A stretch of 28,988 nt of DNA from JAAZLS01 sp964585925 (GTDB lineage: Bacteria > Bacillota > Dethiobacteria > DTU022): assembly GCA_964585925.1 (NCBI GenBank), contig CAZPFS010000025.1, forward strand, positions 1 through 28,988, read 5' to 3'. Positions 14,154 through 22,751 of the stretch are shown here, one piece after another. A model generated the notes under the pieces. That model ran no database searches and had not been told where the DNA came from. It saw only the letters and a list, made by a program, of their open reading frames with translations. How positions within the stretch are numbered: position 1 is the first letter of the stretch; each line of letters begins with the position of its first letter. A program made the translations under genes and the position numbers.

Positions 14154-15827
14154 GTGCACCAACAAGAGAAATTGACTCAGTTGAACCGCAGAAAGAAATC
14201 CTGGCAGGGCAAGGTAGACAGTATCCTGGAAAAACACCCGGAACGCAAACCGTTCAAGTTGGATTCGGGACAAAAAATCAAAAGGATCTATACGCCGCTG
14301 GAGTTACCGGATTGGGATTATTCTGAAAAACTGGGGTTTCCTGGGGAATTCCCCTATACCAGGGGCGTCCAGCCTACCATGTACCGAGGGCGCTTGTGGA
14401 CCATGCGCCAGTATGCTGGATTCGGCACTGCCGGAGAGACCAATGAACGCTATCGTTATTTGCTGCAGCAAGGCCAGACCGGTTTAAGCGTGGCTTTTGA
14501 TTTGCCTACCCAGATCGGCTACGATTCGGATCATCCCTTGGCCCGCGGTGAAATCGGAAAAGTGGGGGTGGCAGTGGACACCCTTGAAGACATGGAAATT
14601 TTAATGGATCAGATCCCGTTGGAGAAAGTCAGCACCTCCATGACCATAAACGCGCCGGCGGCCGTTTTACTGGCTATGTACATGGCGGTTGCCGAAAAGC
14701 AGGGGGTTCCCTTGGACAAAATTCGGGGGACCATCCAGAATGATATTTTGAAGGAGTACGCCGCTCGGGGGACATATATCTTTCCTCCTCGTGAATCAAT
14801 GCGCCTGATTGTGGATATATTTGCCTATGCGGTAAAAAATATTCCCGCTTGGAACACCATCAGTATCAGCGGTTATCATATCCGGGAAGCAGGCTCTACC
14901 GCTGTTCAGGAGTTGGCATTTACCCTGAGCAATGCCATCGCTTATGTGGAGGCGGCTCTGAGTGCCGGGCTGGAGGTGGATCAATTTGCTCCCAGGCTAT
15001 CCTTCTTTTTCAATGCACATGTTAACTTTTTTGAGGAAATTGCCAAATTCAGGGCAGCCCGCAGGATCTGGGGCCGGATCATGAAGGAACGGTTTGGTGC
15101 AAAGGATCAGCGTTCTCTTACCATGAGGTTTCATACCCAGACCGCGGGGAGCAGTCTGATTGCCCAACAGCCGGAGGTTAACTTGATCCGGGTGGCCTTC
15201 CAGGCTTTGAGCGCGGTTCTGGGGGGAACCCAGTCGCTGCACACCAACTCCATGGATGAAGCGCTGGCATTGCCCTCCGAGCATTCCGCCCTGTTGGCCC
15301 TGCGCACCCAGCAGGTTGTGGGGTATGAGATCGGGGCCGCCGATACGGTGGATCCGCTGGGGGGCTCGTATTACGTGGAAGCGCTCACTGATCAGATCGA
15401 ACAGGAGGCAGCCGGCTACATCAAGAAAATAGACGATCTGGGCGGGGCGGTTGCCGCCATCGAACGGGGATTCATGCAGCGGGAGATACAGGACAGCGCC
15501 TATCGCTATCAGAAAGAAGTGGAATCGGGGGAACGAGTGGTAGTCGGTTTAAACCAGTTTACCAGCGACGGTGAACCGCTCACCGATCTGTTGAAGGTGG
15601 ATCCGGCGGTGGGGGAGCGGCAAATCGATCGACTGAAAGCAGTCCGTCGGCGGAGAGATCAGAAAAAGGTGGCTGAGGTTCTGCAGGAACTGCGGCGGGG
15701 AGCACAATCGAAGAACAACCTGATGCCCTACATATTTGAGGCTGTCAAGGCTTATGCCAGCCTGGGAGAGATTTGCGGTGTGTTAAGGGAAGTATTTGGA
15801 GAATACAGGCAACACATTACATTTTAA
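14154..15827 (+). CDS. Methylmalonyl-CoA mutase, large (catalytic) subunit
   Basis: A 557-residue substrate-binding barrel of a split, adenosylcobalamin-dependent mutase interconverting R-methylmalonyl-CoA and succinyl-CoA. Identity as a methylmalonyl rather than isobutyryl or 2-hydroxyisobutyryl mutase rests on substrate-site residues: Y87 in TMRQYAGF and R205 in EYAARGTYIFPP, equivalent to Tyr89 and Arg207 of the Propionibacterium enzyme, plus H242 (His244) in ISISGYH. The offset is a constant two residues. Conserved GLSVAFDLPTQIGYDSDHP and GGTQSLHTNSMDEALALP are present. No B12-binding domain follows in the chain; it is encoded by the next gene. GTG start with GGGGGGA 6 nt upstream. Confidence 0.93.
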   Translation: MHQQEKLTQLNRRKKSWQGKVDSILEKHPERKPFKLDSGQKIKRIYTPLELPDWDYSEKLGFPGEFPYTRGVQPTMYRGRLWTMRQYAGFGTAGETNERYRYLLQQGQTGLSVAFDLPTQIGYDSDHPLARGEIGKVGVAVDTLEDMEILMDQIPLEKVSTSMTINAPAAVLLAMYMAVAEKQGVPLDKIRGTIQNDILKEYAARGTYIFPPRESMRLIVDIFAYAVKNIPAWNTISISGYHIREAGSTAVQELAFTLSNAIAYVEAALSAGLEVDQFAPRLSFFFNAHVNFFEEIAKFRAARRIWGRIMKERFGAKDQRSLTMRFHTQTAGSSLIAQQPEVNLIRVAFQALSAVLGGTQSLHTNSMDEALALPSEHSALLALRTQQVVGYEIGAADTVDPLGGSYYVEALTDQIEQEAAGYIKKIDDLGGAVAAIERGFMQREIQDSAYRYQKEVESGERVVVGLNQFTSDGEPLTDLLKVDPAVGERQIDRLKAVRRRRDQKKVAEVLQELRRGAQSKNNLMPYIFEAVKAYASLGEICGVLREVFGEYRQHITF

Positions 15828-15947
15828 ATCAACAGAGGTCTTTGTTTTTATTTATTTTAACAGTGCATATGCATGGCTATTGTTTTAGATCGGCCGTGAA
15901 CGCGGCCTAAAAGCCTGGCATGGATAGAAAGGGGAACTCAGGTTAAA
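15828..15947 (+). other. Intergenic spacer with palindrome and hairpin
   Basis: This 120-nt gap separates the two mutase subunit genes. It holds a perfect 10-bp palindrome TGCATATGCA (15864-15873) and a hairpin GGCCGT-GAAC-GCGGCC (15892-15907, one G-U pair), preceded by a T-rich stretch. No promoter is clear. It could set relative subunit expression through mRNA processing or a weak internal start. Confidence 0.4.
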
Positions 15948-16349
15948 ATGAGCGGACAGCCCGTACGGGTGTTGGTAGGCAAGGTTGGTCTTGACGGGCA
16001 TGACCGGGGAGCCAAGGTAGTGGCGCAGGCATTTCGTGACGCCGGCATGGAGGTAATCTATACCGGGTTGCGGCAAACACCGGAACAGATCGTGGAGGCG
16101 GCTTTACAGGAAGACGTCCAGGTAATCGGAATCAGCATCCTTTCCGGAGCACATATGCAGTTGTTGCCACTGGTGGTGGATCTTCTGAGGAAGCGGGAGG
16201 GGGGGGATATCCTAGTGGTGGCGGGAGGGGTAATTCCCGGGGATGATATTCCCTACCTGAAAGAAGCCGGGGTGGCCGAGGTGTTTACCCCGGGGGCTGC
16301 AACCAGGGATATTATTGAATTTGTTCATCGCCAATTTTCCCGAAATTGA
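15948..16349 (+). CDS. Methylmalonyl-CoA mutase, B12-binding subunit
   Basis: A 133-residue cobalamin-binding domain that supplies the B12 half of the split mutase. The signature DxHxxG is D16-G-H18-D-R-G21, where the histidine ligates cobalt. The matching SxL segment is GISILSGAHM and the GG strand is VVAGGVIPGDD. Length is usual for the stand-alone subunit. ATG start with AAAGGGGAA and CAGG upstream. It pairs with the large subunit encoded 120 nt upstream. No meaB/argK chaperone gene occurs nearby. Confidence 0.92.
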   Translation: MSGQPVRVLVGKVGLDGHDRGAKVVAQAFRDAGMEVIYTGLRQTPEQIVEAALQEDVQVIGISILSGAHMQLLPLVVDLLRKREGGDILVVAGGVIPGDDIPYLKEAGVAEVFTPGAATRDIIEFVHRQFSRN

Positions 16350-16392
16350 ATCGGGTTCATGGTTTCCCGGGATTTGCCTAATGTATAAAACG

Positions 16393-16416
16393 GGGGCAAA
16401 CAGCTCTGTCTGCCCC
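16393..16416 (+). terminator. Terminator-like hairpin within the operon
   Basis: GGGGCA (16393-16398) pairs with TGCCCC (16411-16416), extended inside by ACAG/CTGT across one mismatch, and followed by AAATATTTATT. The U-tract is interrupted, so termination would be partial. It lies between the B12 subunit and epimerase genes and could lower expression of the downstream pair. Confidence 0.45.
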
Positions 16417-16455
16417 AAATATTTATTAATGACCATACTATAACCGGGATCGGGA

Positions 16456-16875
16456 ATGAAAGGGGGTTCGCAACCCTTGTTGGAAAAAATAGATCATCTG
16501 GGGATAGCGGTGCGGGATTTGGAACAGGCGCTCCTGATATTCGGGGAGAAGTTGGGGATCGAGGTAGGGGGGGTGGAAGAGGTGGCCGAGCAGAAGGTCA
16601 AGGTGGCCTTTCTGCCCCTTGGGGAAAGCAATCTAGAACTGCTGCAATCCACTGATCCTGAAGGGGCGGTGGCCCGGTTTATAGAAAGCCGGGGAGAGGG
16701 TATCCACCATGTTGCCTTCCGGGTAAAAAACCTGGAGGAAAGCCTGGCCCGGTTGAGGTCCAAGGGGGTGCGCCTGATCGATGAAAAACCCCGGCTGGGA
16801 GCAGGAGGGGTAAAAATAGCCTTTCTACATCCCAAAAGCACCGGCGGGGTACTCGTAGAGCTTTGTGAACATTGA
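16456..16875 (+). CDS. mce: Methylmalonyl-CoA epimerase
   Basis: A 139-residue vicinal-oxygen-chelate (glyoxalase-fold) enzyme converting R- to S-methylmalonyl-CoA, which links the mutase to the carboxyltransferase. Two beta-alpha-beta repeats start at IDHLGIAV and IHHVAFRV. Likely metal ligands are H14, Q46, one of H84/H85, and E135. LELLQST after the first repeat is typical. The ATG at 16456 has only a weak site (GGGA). TTG at 16477 has AAAGGGGG 10 nt upstream and would start the protein at LLEKIDHLG, closer to the usual N-terminus, so the true start may be there. Confidence 0.9.
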   Translation: MKGGSQPLLEKIDHLGIAVRDLEQALLIFGEKLGIEVGGVEEVAEQKVKVAFLPLGESNLELLQSTDPEGAVARFIESRGEGIHHVAFRVKNLEESLARLRSKGVRLIDEKPRLGAGGVKIAFLHPKSTGGVLVELCEH

Positions 16876-16878
16876 TGT

Positions 16879-18456
16879 TTGGTGGCCTATAAAATCAGGA
16901 AAGTGGTGAATGTATTGGAAAAAAAGTTGCAACATTTGGAGCAGAGGCGGCGGATTACCCTGGATGGTGGCGGCGAAAAACGCGTTCAGGCCCAGCATGA
17001 GAAAGGCAAGGGTACCGCCAGGGAAAGGCTGGCCATTTTTTTGGACGAGGAAAGTTTCGTGGAACTGGGGACGTTTGTGCAAACCGGCCTGGATGACGCC
17101 AGTTCGCTGGAGATCAACAACCCCGGCGAAGGCGTGGTTACCGGTTACGGCACTGTAAACGGCAGGAAGGTATTTGTATTTGCACAGGATTTCACGGTTG
17201 CCGGCGGCTCGCTGAGTGAAGCCCATGCCGCCAAGATCTGCCATGTTCTTGATCTGGCTGCTAAAAACGGCGCCCCGGTAGTGGGGCTGAACGATTCCGG
17301 GGGGGCCCGCATCCAGGAAGGGGTTTATGCCTTAAACGGTTATGGATCCATATTTTCCCGCAACTCCGTTTATTCGGGGGTTATTCCCCAGATCTCCGTT
17401 ATCATGGGCCCCTGTGCGGGGGGAGCGGTGTATTCCCCATCTTTGCAGGACTTTGTGTTCATGGTTTCCGGAAGCGGCAATATGTTTATTACCGGTCCCC
17501 AGGTCATTCAGGCGGTAACCGGCGAGACGGTAAGCAGCGAGGAGTTGGGGGGAGCCCTGACCCATAACCGCAACAGCGGAGTGGCTCATTTTATGGCTGA
17601 AAATGAGACGGAGTGCTTGCAGCAGGTAAGGGCCTTGCTTGGCTATCTCCCTTCAAATAATATTGAAGATCCCCCTGCGGCGGCGGCTGCCGAGCCGGAG
17701 TTTGATCCGGAAGAGTTGATCAAAGTTATTCCAGACAACCCCAACCGGTCTTACAATGTCAAGGACATCATTTCACGGGTGGCGGACCGCGGATCGTTTT
17801 TGGAAGTTCATCAGCACTACGCCCAAAATGCGGTGGTGGGCTTTGCCCGTCTGGGAGGGGCGGCAGTGGGGATAATTGCCAATCAGCCTCATGTTAAAGC
17901 CGGCTGTTTGGATATCGATTGTTCGGACAAGATTGCCCGATTTGTCAGGTTCTGCGATTGTTTCAACCTGCCCTTGATTACATTTGTGGATGTGCCGGGA
18001 TACCTTCCGGGGGTGGAACAGGAATGGGGGGGAATCATCCGCCACGGTGCAAAGGTGCTTTATGCCTATTCCGAAGCCACCGTACCCCAGATGTCGGTTA
18101 TCCTACGCAAGGCTTACGGTGGTGCTTACATTGCCATGAGCTGCCGCTCTTTGGGCGCGGATTATTGCTTGGCCTGGCCCAATGCGGAGATTGCGGTAAT
18201 GGGGCCGGAGGGGGCCATAAATATAGTTCACCGACGGGATATCGAAGCGGCTGAAGACAAACAAAAATGCCGCCAGGAACTGGTGGAACAGTATCGCCAG
18301 AAATTTGCCAACCCCTACATCGCTGCCGCCAGGGGATGGATCGACGAGGTAATAGATCCCCGGCACACCAGGGTTTACCTGTTGAAGGGCCTGGAGATGT
18401 TGCAAAACAAGCGGGTTCAACGGCCGATGAAAAAGCATGGGAACCTGCCTCTATAA
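16879..18456 (+). CDS. mmdA: Methylmalonyl-CoA carboxyltransferase/decarboxylase alpha subunit
   Basis: A 525-residue carboxyltransferase with two crotonase-like halves, moving the carboxyl group between methylmalonyl-CoA and biotin (propionyl-CoA carboxylase beta / methylmalonyl-CoA decarboxylase alpha family). Landmarks are GKGTARERLAIFLDEESFVE, VGLNDSGGARIQEG, the oxyanion-hole segment IMGPCAGGAVYSP, and in the second half FVDVPGYLPGVEQE and ILRKAYGGAYIAM. The biotin carrier and membrane subunits are not in the window, so either a transcarboxylase or a Na+-pumping decarboxylase is possible. The start is uncertain: TTG 16879 follows the epimerase stop by 3 nt, but TTG 16915, behind a GGTGA-type site, fits the usual N-terminus better. 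It is the last gene of the operon. Confidence 0.9.
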   Translation: MVAYKIRKVVNVLEKKLQHLEQRRRITLDGGGEKRVQAQHEKGKGTARERLAIFLDEESFVELGTFVQTGLDDASSLEINNPGEGVVTGYGTVNGRKVFVFAQDFTVAGGSLSEAHAAKICHVLDLAAKNGAPVVGLNDSGGARIQEGVYALNGYGSIFSRNSVYSGVIPQISVIMGPCAGGAVYSPSLQDFVFMVSGSGNMFITGPQVIQAVTGETVSSEELGGALTHNRNSGVAHFMAENETECLQQVRALLGYLPSNNIEDPPAAAAAEPEFDPEELIKVIPDNPNRSYNVKDIISRVADRGSFLEVHQHYAQNAVVGFARLGGAAVGIIANQPHVKAGCLDIDCSDKIARFVRFCDCFNLPLITFVDVPGYLPGVEQEWGGIIRHGAKVLYAYSEATVPQMSVILRKAYGGAYIAMSCRSLGADYCLAWPNAEIAVMGPEGAINIVHRRDIEAAEDKQKCRQELVEQYRQKFANPYIAAARGWIDEVIDPRHTRVYLLKGLEMLQNKRVQRPMKKHGNLPL

Positions 18457-18510
18457 AGCGATCCGCCCGGATTCTTCGTTTCCCGGGAACACTCCTGCGG
18501 GGCCGGCAGG

Positions 18511-18539
18511 TTGACTTTTCAGGCTGACGGCAGTAAAAT
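18511..18539 (+). promoter_or_regulatory. SigA-type promoter of the DUF4870-like gene
   Basis: TTGACT (18511-18516) and TAAAAT (18534-18539) are separated by 17 bp, each 5 of 6 to consensus. A small hairpin CCTGC/GCAGG (18494-18510) lies directly upstream and may partly terminate the preceding operon. Confidence 0.65.
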
Positions 18540-18604
18540 CGGGGATAATTCCGGGGGTTGGCAATTGGGGTATACAAGGGTATGCATTGGGGAGGCTTTG
18601 CATC

Positions 18605-19066
18605 ATGGCAGATTCGGATTCATGTCGGCCGGGTGAAGAGAAAAGACAGCTGGAACCTGCCGTCAGCCGGACGGTTGCCGGCAGGACCGGGCTTTCCGGG
18701 CCGTCACCGCAGGAAAGACTGGCGGCCCTCCTGTCTTACCTGTTGGGCTGGATAACCGGGACGATCTTTTATTTTACCGGTAAAAGCAAGTATGTAAAAT
18801 TTCATGCCCTGCAGTCAACAATTGCCTTTGGGGTGATCACCATTTTTCAGGTGGCAATCCGCCTGGTCAGGGATGCGCTGTCATCATTTCTACAGCCGGA
18901 ATCTACATATTTGCTGCTGAACCTGCATGGCATGATCAGTGCTGTTACCTGGGTCGGTGCCCTGGTGCTGTGGGCGTTTCTGATGTCTAAAGCAAATCAG
19001 GGAGAGAGCTACATTCTCCCGTTAGTGGGGGAAATCGCCACCCGCTACGGGGTGACCCGGAGGTAA
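18605..19066 (+). CDS. DUF4870/Tic20-like small membrane protein
   Basis: A 153-residue membrane protein. A polar N-terminal region (about 1-38) is followed by three to four hydrophobic helices (about 41-57, 70-90 and 108-127). The segment KYVKFHALQST between the first two helices is the hallmark of the DUF4870/Tic20-like family; its function is not known. ATG 18605 has GGGGAGG 9 nt upstream; a TTG at 18587 would overlap that site. It has its own promoter and stands between the methylmalonyl-CoA operon and the arginine leader, with no obvious link to either. Confidence 0.75.
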   Translation: MADSDSCRPGEEKRQLEPAVSRTVAGRTGLSGPSPQERLAALLSYLLGWITGTIFYFTGKSKYVKFHALQSTIAFGVITIFQVAIRLVRDALSSFLQPESTYLLLNLHGMISAVTWVGALVLWAFLMSKANQGESYILPLVGEIATRYGVTRR

Positions 19067-19130
19067 CCGGGGGCGTGACCTAGGGACGGGGGGGCTAGAG
19101 CCTGGACACAGGGAAATTGGCCGTTTCCTC

Positions 19131-19158
19131 TTGACATCTGAGGACGGTATGGTAATAT
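19131..19158 (+). promoter_or_regulatory. SigA-type promoter of the arginine operon
   Basis: A perfect TTGACA (19131-19136), 16-bp spacer and TAATAT (19153-19158) with an extended TGg (19150-19152). Transcription would start near 19165, shortly before the T-box stem I. Confidence 0.7.
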
Positions 19159-19183
19159 TTAAAACATATCAAATTATAGCAAA

Positions 19184-19438
19184 CTGTCGGTGATGGGGAG
19201 AGTAGCGGCGGGCGGAGATCAAGCGAGCCGGGGATGGTGGAAGCCCGGATTGGAAGCCGGCCGTGAAGCGCACCTCGGAGACGAAGGCTGAAACCGCTTC
19301 GGGCGGCGTGTAGGCTGTTCCGGAACCTGCCGTTATCAGGGCAGCCCTGGCGGGCTGCAAGAGTGGGCTGCTCGGGCAGCCAATAAAGGTGGTACCGCGA
19401 GAAACCTCTCGTCCTTGGATTTGTGGGCGAGAGGTTTT
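19184..19438 (+). promoter_or_regulatory. T-box leader, arginine-specific (CGC specifier)
   Basis: A full T-box riboswitch that senses uncharged tRNA. Stem I begins near 19184 and carries the GAGAGTAG element. The probable specifier codon is CGC (19269-19271, Arg) in the sequence GAAGCGCACC, followed by the expected purine. A hairpin GGCTGC/GCAGCC (19366-19381) precedes the conserved core AAAGGTGGTACCGCG (19385-19399), which pairs with the tRNA acceptor end. The terminator stem is AAACCTCTCG (19402-19411) with CGAGAGGTTT (19428-19437), running into TTTT. Uncharged tRNA-Arg should stabilise the antiterminator and switch on argCJBD. The T-box class is certain; the specifier assignment rests on position plus gene context. 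Confidence 0.93.
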
Positions 19439-19459
19439 GGTATCGAGGAGGGATTGAAA

Positions 19460-20491
19460 ATGGTAAAGGTGGCCGTGCTCGGCGCTACCGGTTATGCCGG
19501 AGCGGACCTGGTGCGCCTGTTACATTGTCACCCCGGCGTAGAACCGGTATTTTTAAGCTCCGAAAGTTATAAGGGTGACCGGTTCAGCCAGGTTCATCCC
19601 CAGTTCAGGGGGTTGGTGGATCTGCCGTTGCAGCCCCTGCAGGTTGATGCCATCCCAAATGAGGTGGATCTGGCTTTTTGCGCTTTGCCTCACGGCAAGT
19701 CGGCTCCGGTAGTTCCGGCTCTGCTGCAGCGCAATCTGAGGGTGGTAGATCTGAGTGCCGATTTCCGGTTGCACCAGCCCTCCTGTTACCCGCAATGGTA
19801 CGGCTGGGACCATCCGGCCCCGAGTTTGCTGATCGATTCCGTATATGGATTGCCGGAGATATATGCTGCCGAAATCAGACGGGCCCGGCTGGTGGCCAAC
19901 CCCGGTTGTTTTCCCACCGGGGCGATTTTAGCCCTGGCCCCCCTGGCTGCCGAACGGTTGGTGAATTGGGAAAGTGTAATTATTGATGCCAAGACCGGAG
20001 TATCCGGTGGCGGCCGCACTCCCCGGCCGGGGTTTCATTTTCCCGATTGCGCGGATAATTTCAAGGCTTACCGGGTAGGCAACCACCAGCATACCCCGGA
20101 AATTGAACAGGAGCTGGCTGCGCTGGCTGGGTTGGAAGAAGTGGGAATAACCTTTACTCCTCACCTGGTGCCTATGATCAGGGGGATTTTAAGCACGGTC
20201 TATGTAAACCACCCGGAACGAACCCTGGATGAAATGTACGCCCTGTATGAGGATTATTACCGGAAAAAATTTTTTGTGCGGGTGCGCCGTGAGGAGTTGC
20301 CTGAAACCCGAATGGTGCGGGGCAGCAACTACTGTGATCTGGCCTTGAGAGAAGACCGGCGCGCGGGACGGCTGATAATCATCTCCTGCATTGACAATTT
20401 GGTTAAAGGGGCTTCCGGGCAAGCGGTACAGAACATGAATCTCATGCTCGGGTATCCCGAAGAAGAGGGGTTAACCCAGGTTCCTGTGTAG
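19460..20491 (+). CDS. argC: N-acetyl-gamma-glutamyl-phosphate reductase
   Basis: A 343-residue enzyme of ornithine synthesis, reducing N-acetylglutamyl phosphate to the semialdehyde with NADPH. The nucleotide-binding loop is LGATGYAGADL near the N-terminus and the catalytic cysteine is C150 in ANPGCFPTG. VVDLSADFRL and the histidine-rich GNHQHTPEIEQ are also conserved. ATG 19460 has AGGAGGG 6 nt upstream; an earlier TTG at 19415 lies inside the T-box terminator stem and is rejected. It is the first gene of the argCJBD operon. Confidence 0.95.
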   Translation: MVKVAVLGATGYAGADLVRLLHCHPGVEPVFLSSESYKGDRFSQVHPQFRGLVDLPLQPLQVDAIPNEVDLAFCALPHGKSAPVVPALLQRNLRVVDLSADFRLHQPSCYPQWYGWDHPAPSLLIDSVYGLPEIYAAEIRRARLVANPGCFPTGAILALAPLAAERLVNWESVIIDAKTGVSGGGRTPRPGFHFPDCADNFKAYRVGNHQHTPEIEQELAALAGLEEVGITFTPHLVPMIRGILSTVYVNHPERTLDEMYALYEDYYRKKFFVRVRREELPETRMVRGSNYCDLALREDRRAGRLIIISCIDNLVKGASGQAVQNMNLMLGYPEEEGLTQVPV

Positions 20492-20572
20492 CGATATCGT
20501 CAATTGTGGTTTAATCGGTGGTTTACCGGTAAATTAACAGAGCCAGCATAGCTGGGAAAGGTGTGGTAGGTC

Positions 20573-21790
20573 ATGGGAACAGGGCCGGAAATTCAGCAGG
20601 TTGACGGCGGGCTGTCTATTATTAGGGGTCTCAGCGCCTCCGGAATATCCTGTGGTTTAAAACGCAATAAAAAAGATCTGGCGATCATCTTCAGTGAGCG
20701 GCCTGCCGCGGCGGCCGGAGTATTTACCTGCAACCTGGTGCAGGCTGCTCCGGTTAAGCTGTGCCGGGAAAGAATCGCCGGTCCGGTCCGGGCCATAGTG
20801 GTTAACAGCGGCAACGCCAATGCTTGCACCGGTGAGACGGGACTGAAGAATGCTTTTGAAATGGCGGAACTGGCCGGGCAGAAATTGAAAGTAAGCCCGG
20901 AGGAGGTACTGGTATGTTCCACCGGGGTAATCGGGCAGCAACTTCCCATGGAAAAGGTCAGGGCCGGGATCGGCACGGCGGCAGACGCCCTTACTGGGGA
21001 GCCTGCGGGGGCTTTGAGCGCGGCAGAGGCCATTCTGACCACCGACAAGGTGATCAAGCAGGCTGCATACCGGCTCCTCCTGCCGGCGGGAACGGTACAT
21101 CTGGCAGGCATAGCCAAGGGATCGGGAATGATCGCCCCCAACATGGCTACCATGCTCGCCTTTCTGGTTACCGATGCCCTTGTTCCCCGGGAACTGCTGC
21201 AAAAACTGCTGAGACGGGCGGTCGGCACTACCTTCAACCTGATTACCGTAGACGGTGACACTTCCACCAACGACACGGCCCTGCTGCTGGCCAATGGCGC
21301 CGCCGGAGTAGCGATCAGCGAGGATGACGGTTCCGCCGATCTTTTTTGCCGGATGTTGGAACAGGCCTGTTTCAAACTGGCCTACCAAATTGTGGCGGAC
21401 GGTGAGGGGACCACCAAAGTGATTGCCCTGTCCATTGCCAACGCGCCGGATGTTTTAGCCGCCGGGCAACTGGCGAGAGCCGTGTTGAACTCCCCCCTGG
21501 TGAAGACCGCCTTTTATGGCGAAGACGCCAACTGGGGCCGGATCATGTCGGCGCTGGGGAATGCCGGGGTAGATTTTGATCCTTCAAAGGTGGATATCTA
21601 CCTGGGACCGGTACAGGTAGCGGCAGGCGGGGAGGCGGTTTCCTTCGATGAGCAGGTCGCTTTGGGTGTGCTGACGCAGACCCACATCCCGGTGCTGGTG
21701 GATCTGCATGCCGGACGGGCCGGGACCACTGCCTGGGGAGCCGATCTGAGCCCGGAATATGTAAAAATCAACGGAAGCTATCGCAGCTAA
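20573..21790 (+). CDS. argJ: Bifunctional ornithine acetyltransferase / N-acetylglutamate synthase
   Basis: A 405-residue enzyme that recycles the acetyl group from acetylornithine to glutamate and may also use acetyl-CoA, making the pathway cyclic. It is made as a precursor that cleaves itself in GSGMIAPNMATMLAF before T193, which becomes the N-terminal nucleophile of the beta chain. GNANACTGETG and EDANWGRIM are further family signatures. The ribosome site GGGAAAGG lies about 11 nt before the ATG. The 81-nt gap after argC contains the palindrome TTTACCGGTAAA (20522-20533) and a small hairpin CCAGC/GCTGG (20543-20555). Confidence 0.95.
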   Translation: MGTGPEIQQVDGGLSIIRGLSASGISCGLKRNKKDLAIIFSERPAAAAGVFTCNLVQAAPVKLCRERIAGPVRAIVVNSGNANACTGETGLKNAFEMAELAGQKLKVSPEEVLVCSTGVIGQQLPMEKVRAGIGTAADALTGEPAGALSAAEAILTTDKVIKQAAYRLLLPAGTVHLAGIAKGSGMIAPNMATMLAFLVTDALVPRELLQKLLRRAVGTTFNLITVDGDTSTNDTALLLANGAAGVAISEDDGSADLFCRMLEQACFKLAYQIVADGEGTTKVIALSIANAPDVLAAGQLARAVLNSPLVKTAFYGEDANWGRIMSALGNAGVDFDPSKVDIYLGPVQVAAGGEAVSFDEQVALGVLTQTHIPVLVDLHAGRAGTTAWGADLSPEYVKINGSYRS

Positions 21791-21803
21791 GGGGTGAAAG
21801 CAG

Positions 21804-22706
21804 ATGAAAATTGATATACCGGAATTAATTGCAAAGGCAGAAGTGCTGGTAGAGGCGCTTCCCTACATCCGGGCATTTGCCGGCAAGATCTTTGTGATCA
21901 AGTACGGAGGCCAGGCCATGGTCAGCGAAGAGCTCAAGGCTTCTGTAATTACGGATCTGGTGCTTCTGAAATATATTGGCGCCCACCCGGTACTGGTGCA
22001 CGGCGGGGGCAACGAAGTAAACGAAGTGATGGAGAAGCTGGGCAAAAAGCCGGTATTTGTGAACGGACTGCGCGTCACTGATGATGAAACCATGGAGATA
22101 GTGGAGATGGTTTTACAGGGCAAGATCAACCGGCAGATTGTCAGCCTGGTTAACCAAAAGGGCGGGCAGGGGGTGGGGTTGAGCGGCAAAGACGCCAATC
22201 TGTTTCAGGCCAGACGCATGCTTCCTCAACCGCCGGCCGATGATCCTGACGGGGAACCCGTGGATCTGGGGCGGGTAGGGGAAATAACCGCCGTTAATCC
22301 GGAGCCCCTTTTGATTATGGTCGAACACGGCTATATTCCGGTGGTCTCTTCGATTGCCGCCGGGCCTTCCGGGGAAAGCCTTAACATAAATGCGGATCAT
22401 GTGGCCGGCGAGCTGGCGGTTGCCCTCAAGGCGGATAAATTTATTTTGCTGACCGACGTGGAGGGCATTTACCGCCTGGAAAGCAGCCGAGAGCCGGTAT
22501 TTCTTTCCGCCATCAGGGGAGAAGAGGCCCGGGAGATGATTGGGCAGGGATTGATCAACGGGGGCATGATTCCCAAGGTTGAATCATGCCTGCAGGTAAT
22601 CGAGCACGGCATATCAAGGGCTCACATCATCGACGGGAGGATCTCTCACTCCATACTGCTGGAGGTGTTTACCGACAAGGGGATCGGGACCATGGTTACC
22701 GGCTAG
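21804..22706 (+). CDS. argB: Acetylglutamate kinase, arginine-sensitive type
   Basis: A 300-residue amino-acid kinase phosphorylating N-acetylglutamate. The phosphate-binding VIKYGGQAM and VLVHGGGNEVNE motifs, the substrate segment LRVTDDETMEIVEMVL, and the nucleotide-site ILLTDVEGIY are present. An N-terminal helix of about 25 residues before the kinase fold, and the C-terminal AHIIDGRISHSILLEVFT / GIGTMV segment, are features of the hexameric, arginine-inhibited kinases and are lacking in the E. coli type. Feedback inhibition by arginine is therefore likely. It starts 13 nt after argJ. Confidence 0.95.
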   Translation: MKIDIPELIAKAEVLVEALPYIRAFAGKIFVIKYGGQAMVSEELKASVITDLVLLKYIGAHPVLVHGGGNEVNEVMEKLGKKPVFVNGLRVTDDETMEIVEMVLQGKINRQIVSLVNQKGGQGVGLSGKDANLFQARRMLPQPPADDPDGEPVDLGRVGEITAVNPEPLLIMVEHGYIPVVSSIAAGPSGESLNINADHVAGELAVALKADKFILLTDVEGIYRLESSREPVFLSAIRGEEAREMIGQGLINGGMIPKVESCLQVIEHGISRAHIIDGRISHSILLEVFTDKGIGTMVTG

Positions 22707-22751
22707 CTGTGGCCTCCGAACAAATCAAAAAAGATACGGGGGGCTTTTGAG

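Noticed and set aside
14154..15827. Isobutyryl-CoA or 2-hydroxyisobutyryl-CoA mutase
   Set aside because: Tyr87 and Arg205 occupy the places of Tyr89 and Arg207 of methylmalonyl-CoA mutase; the other mutases have different residues there (Gln replaces the Arg).
18773..20533. Palindrome TTTACCGGTAAA at 18773-18784 and 20522-20533
   Set aside because: Several 12-bp palindromes are expected by chance in 29 kb, and one copy lies within coding sequence, so two copies do not support an operator.
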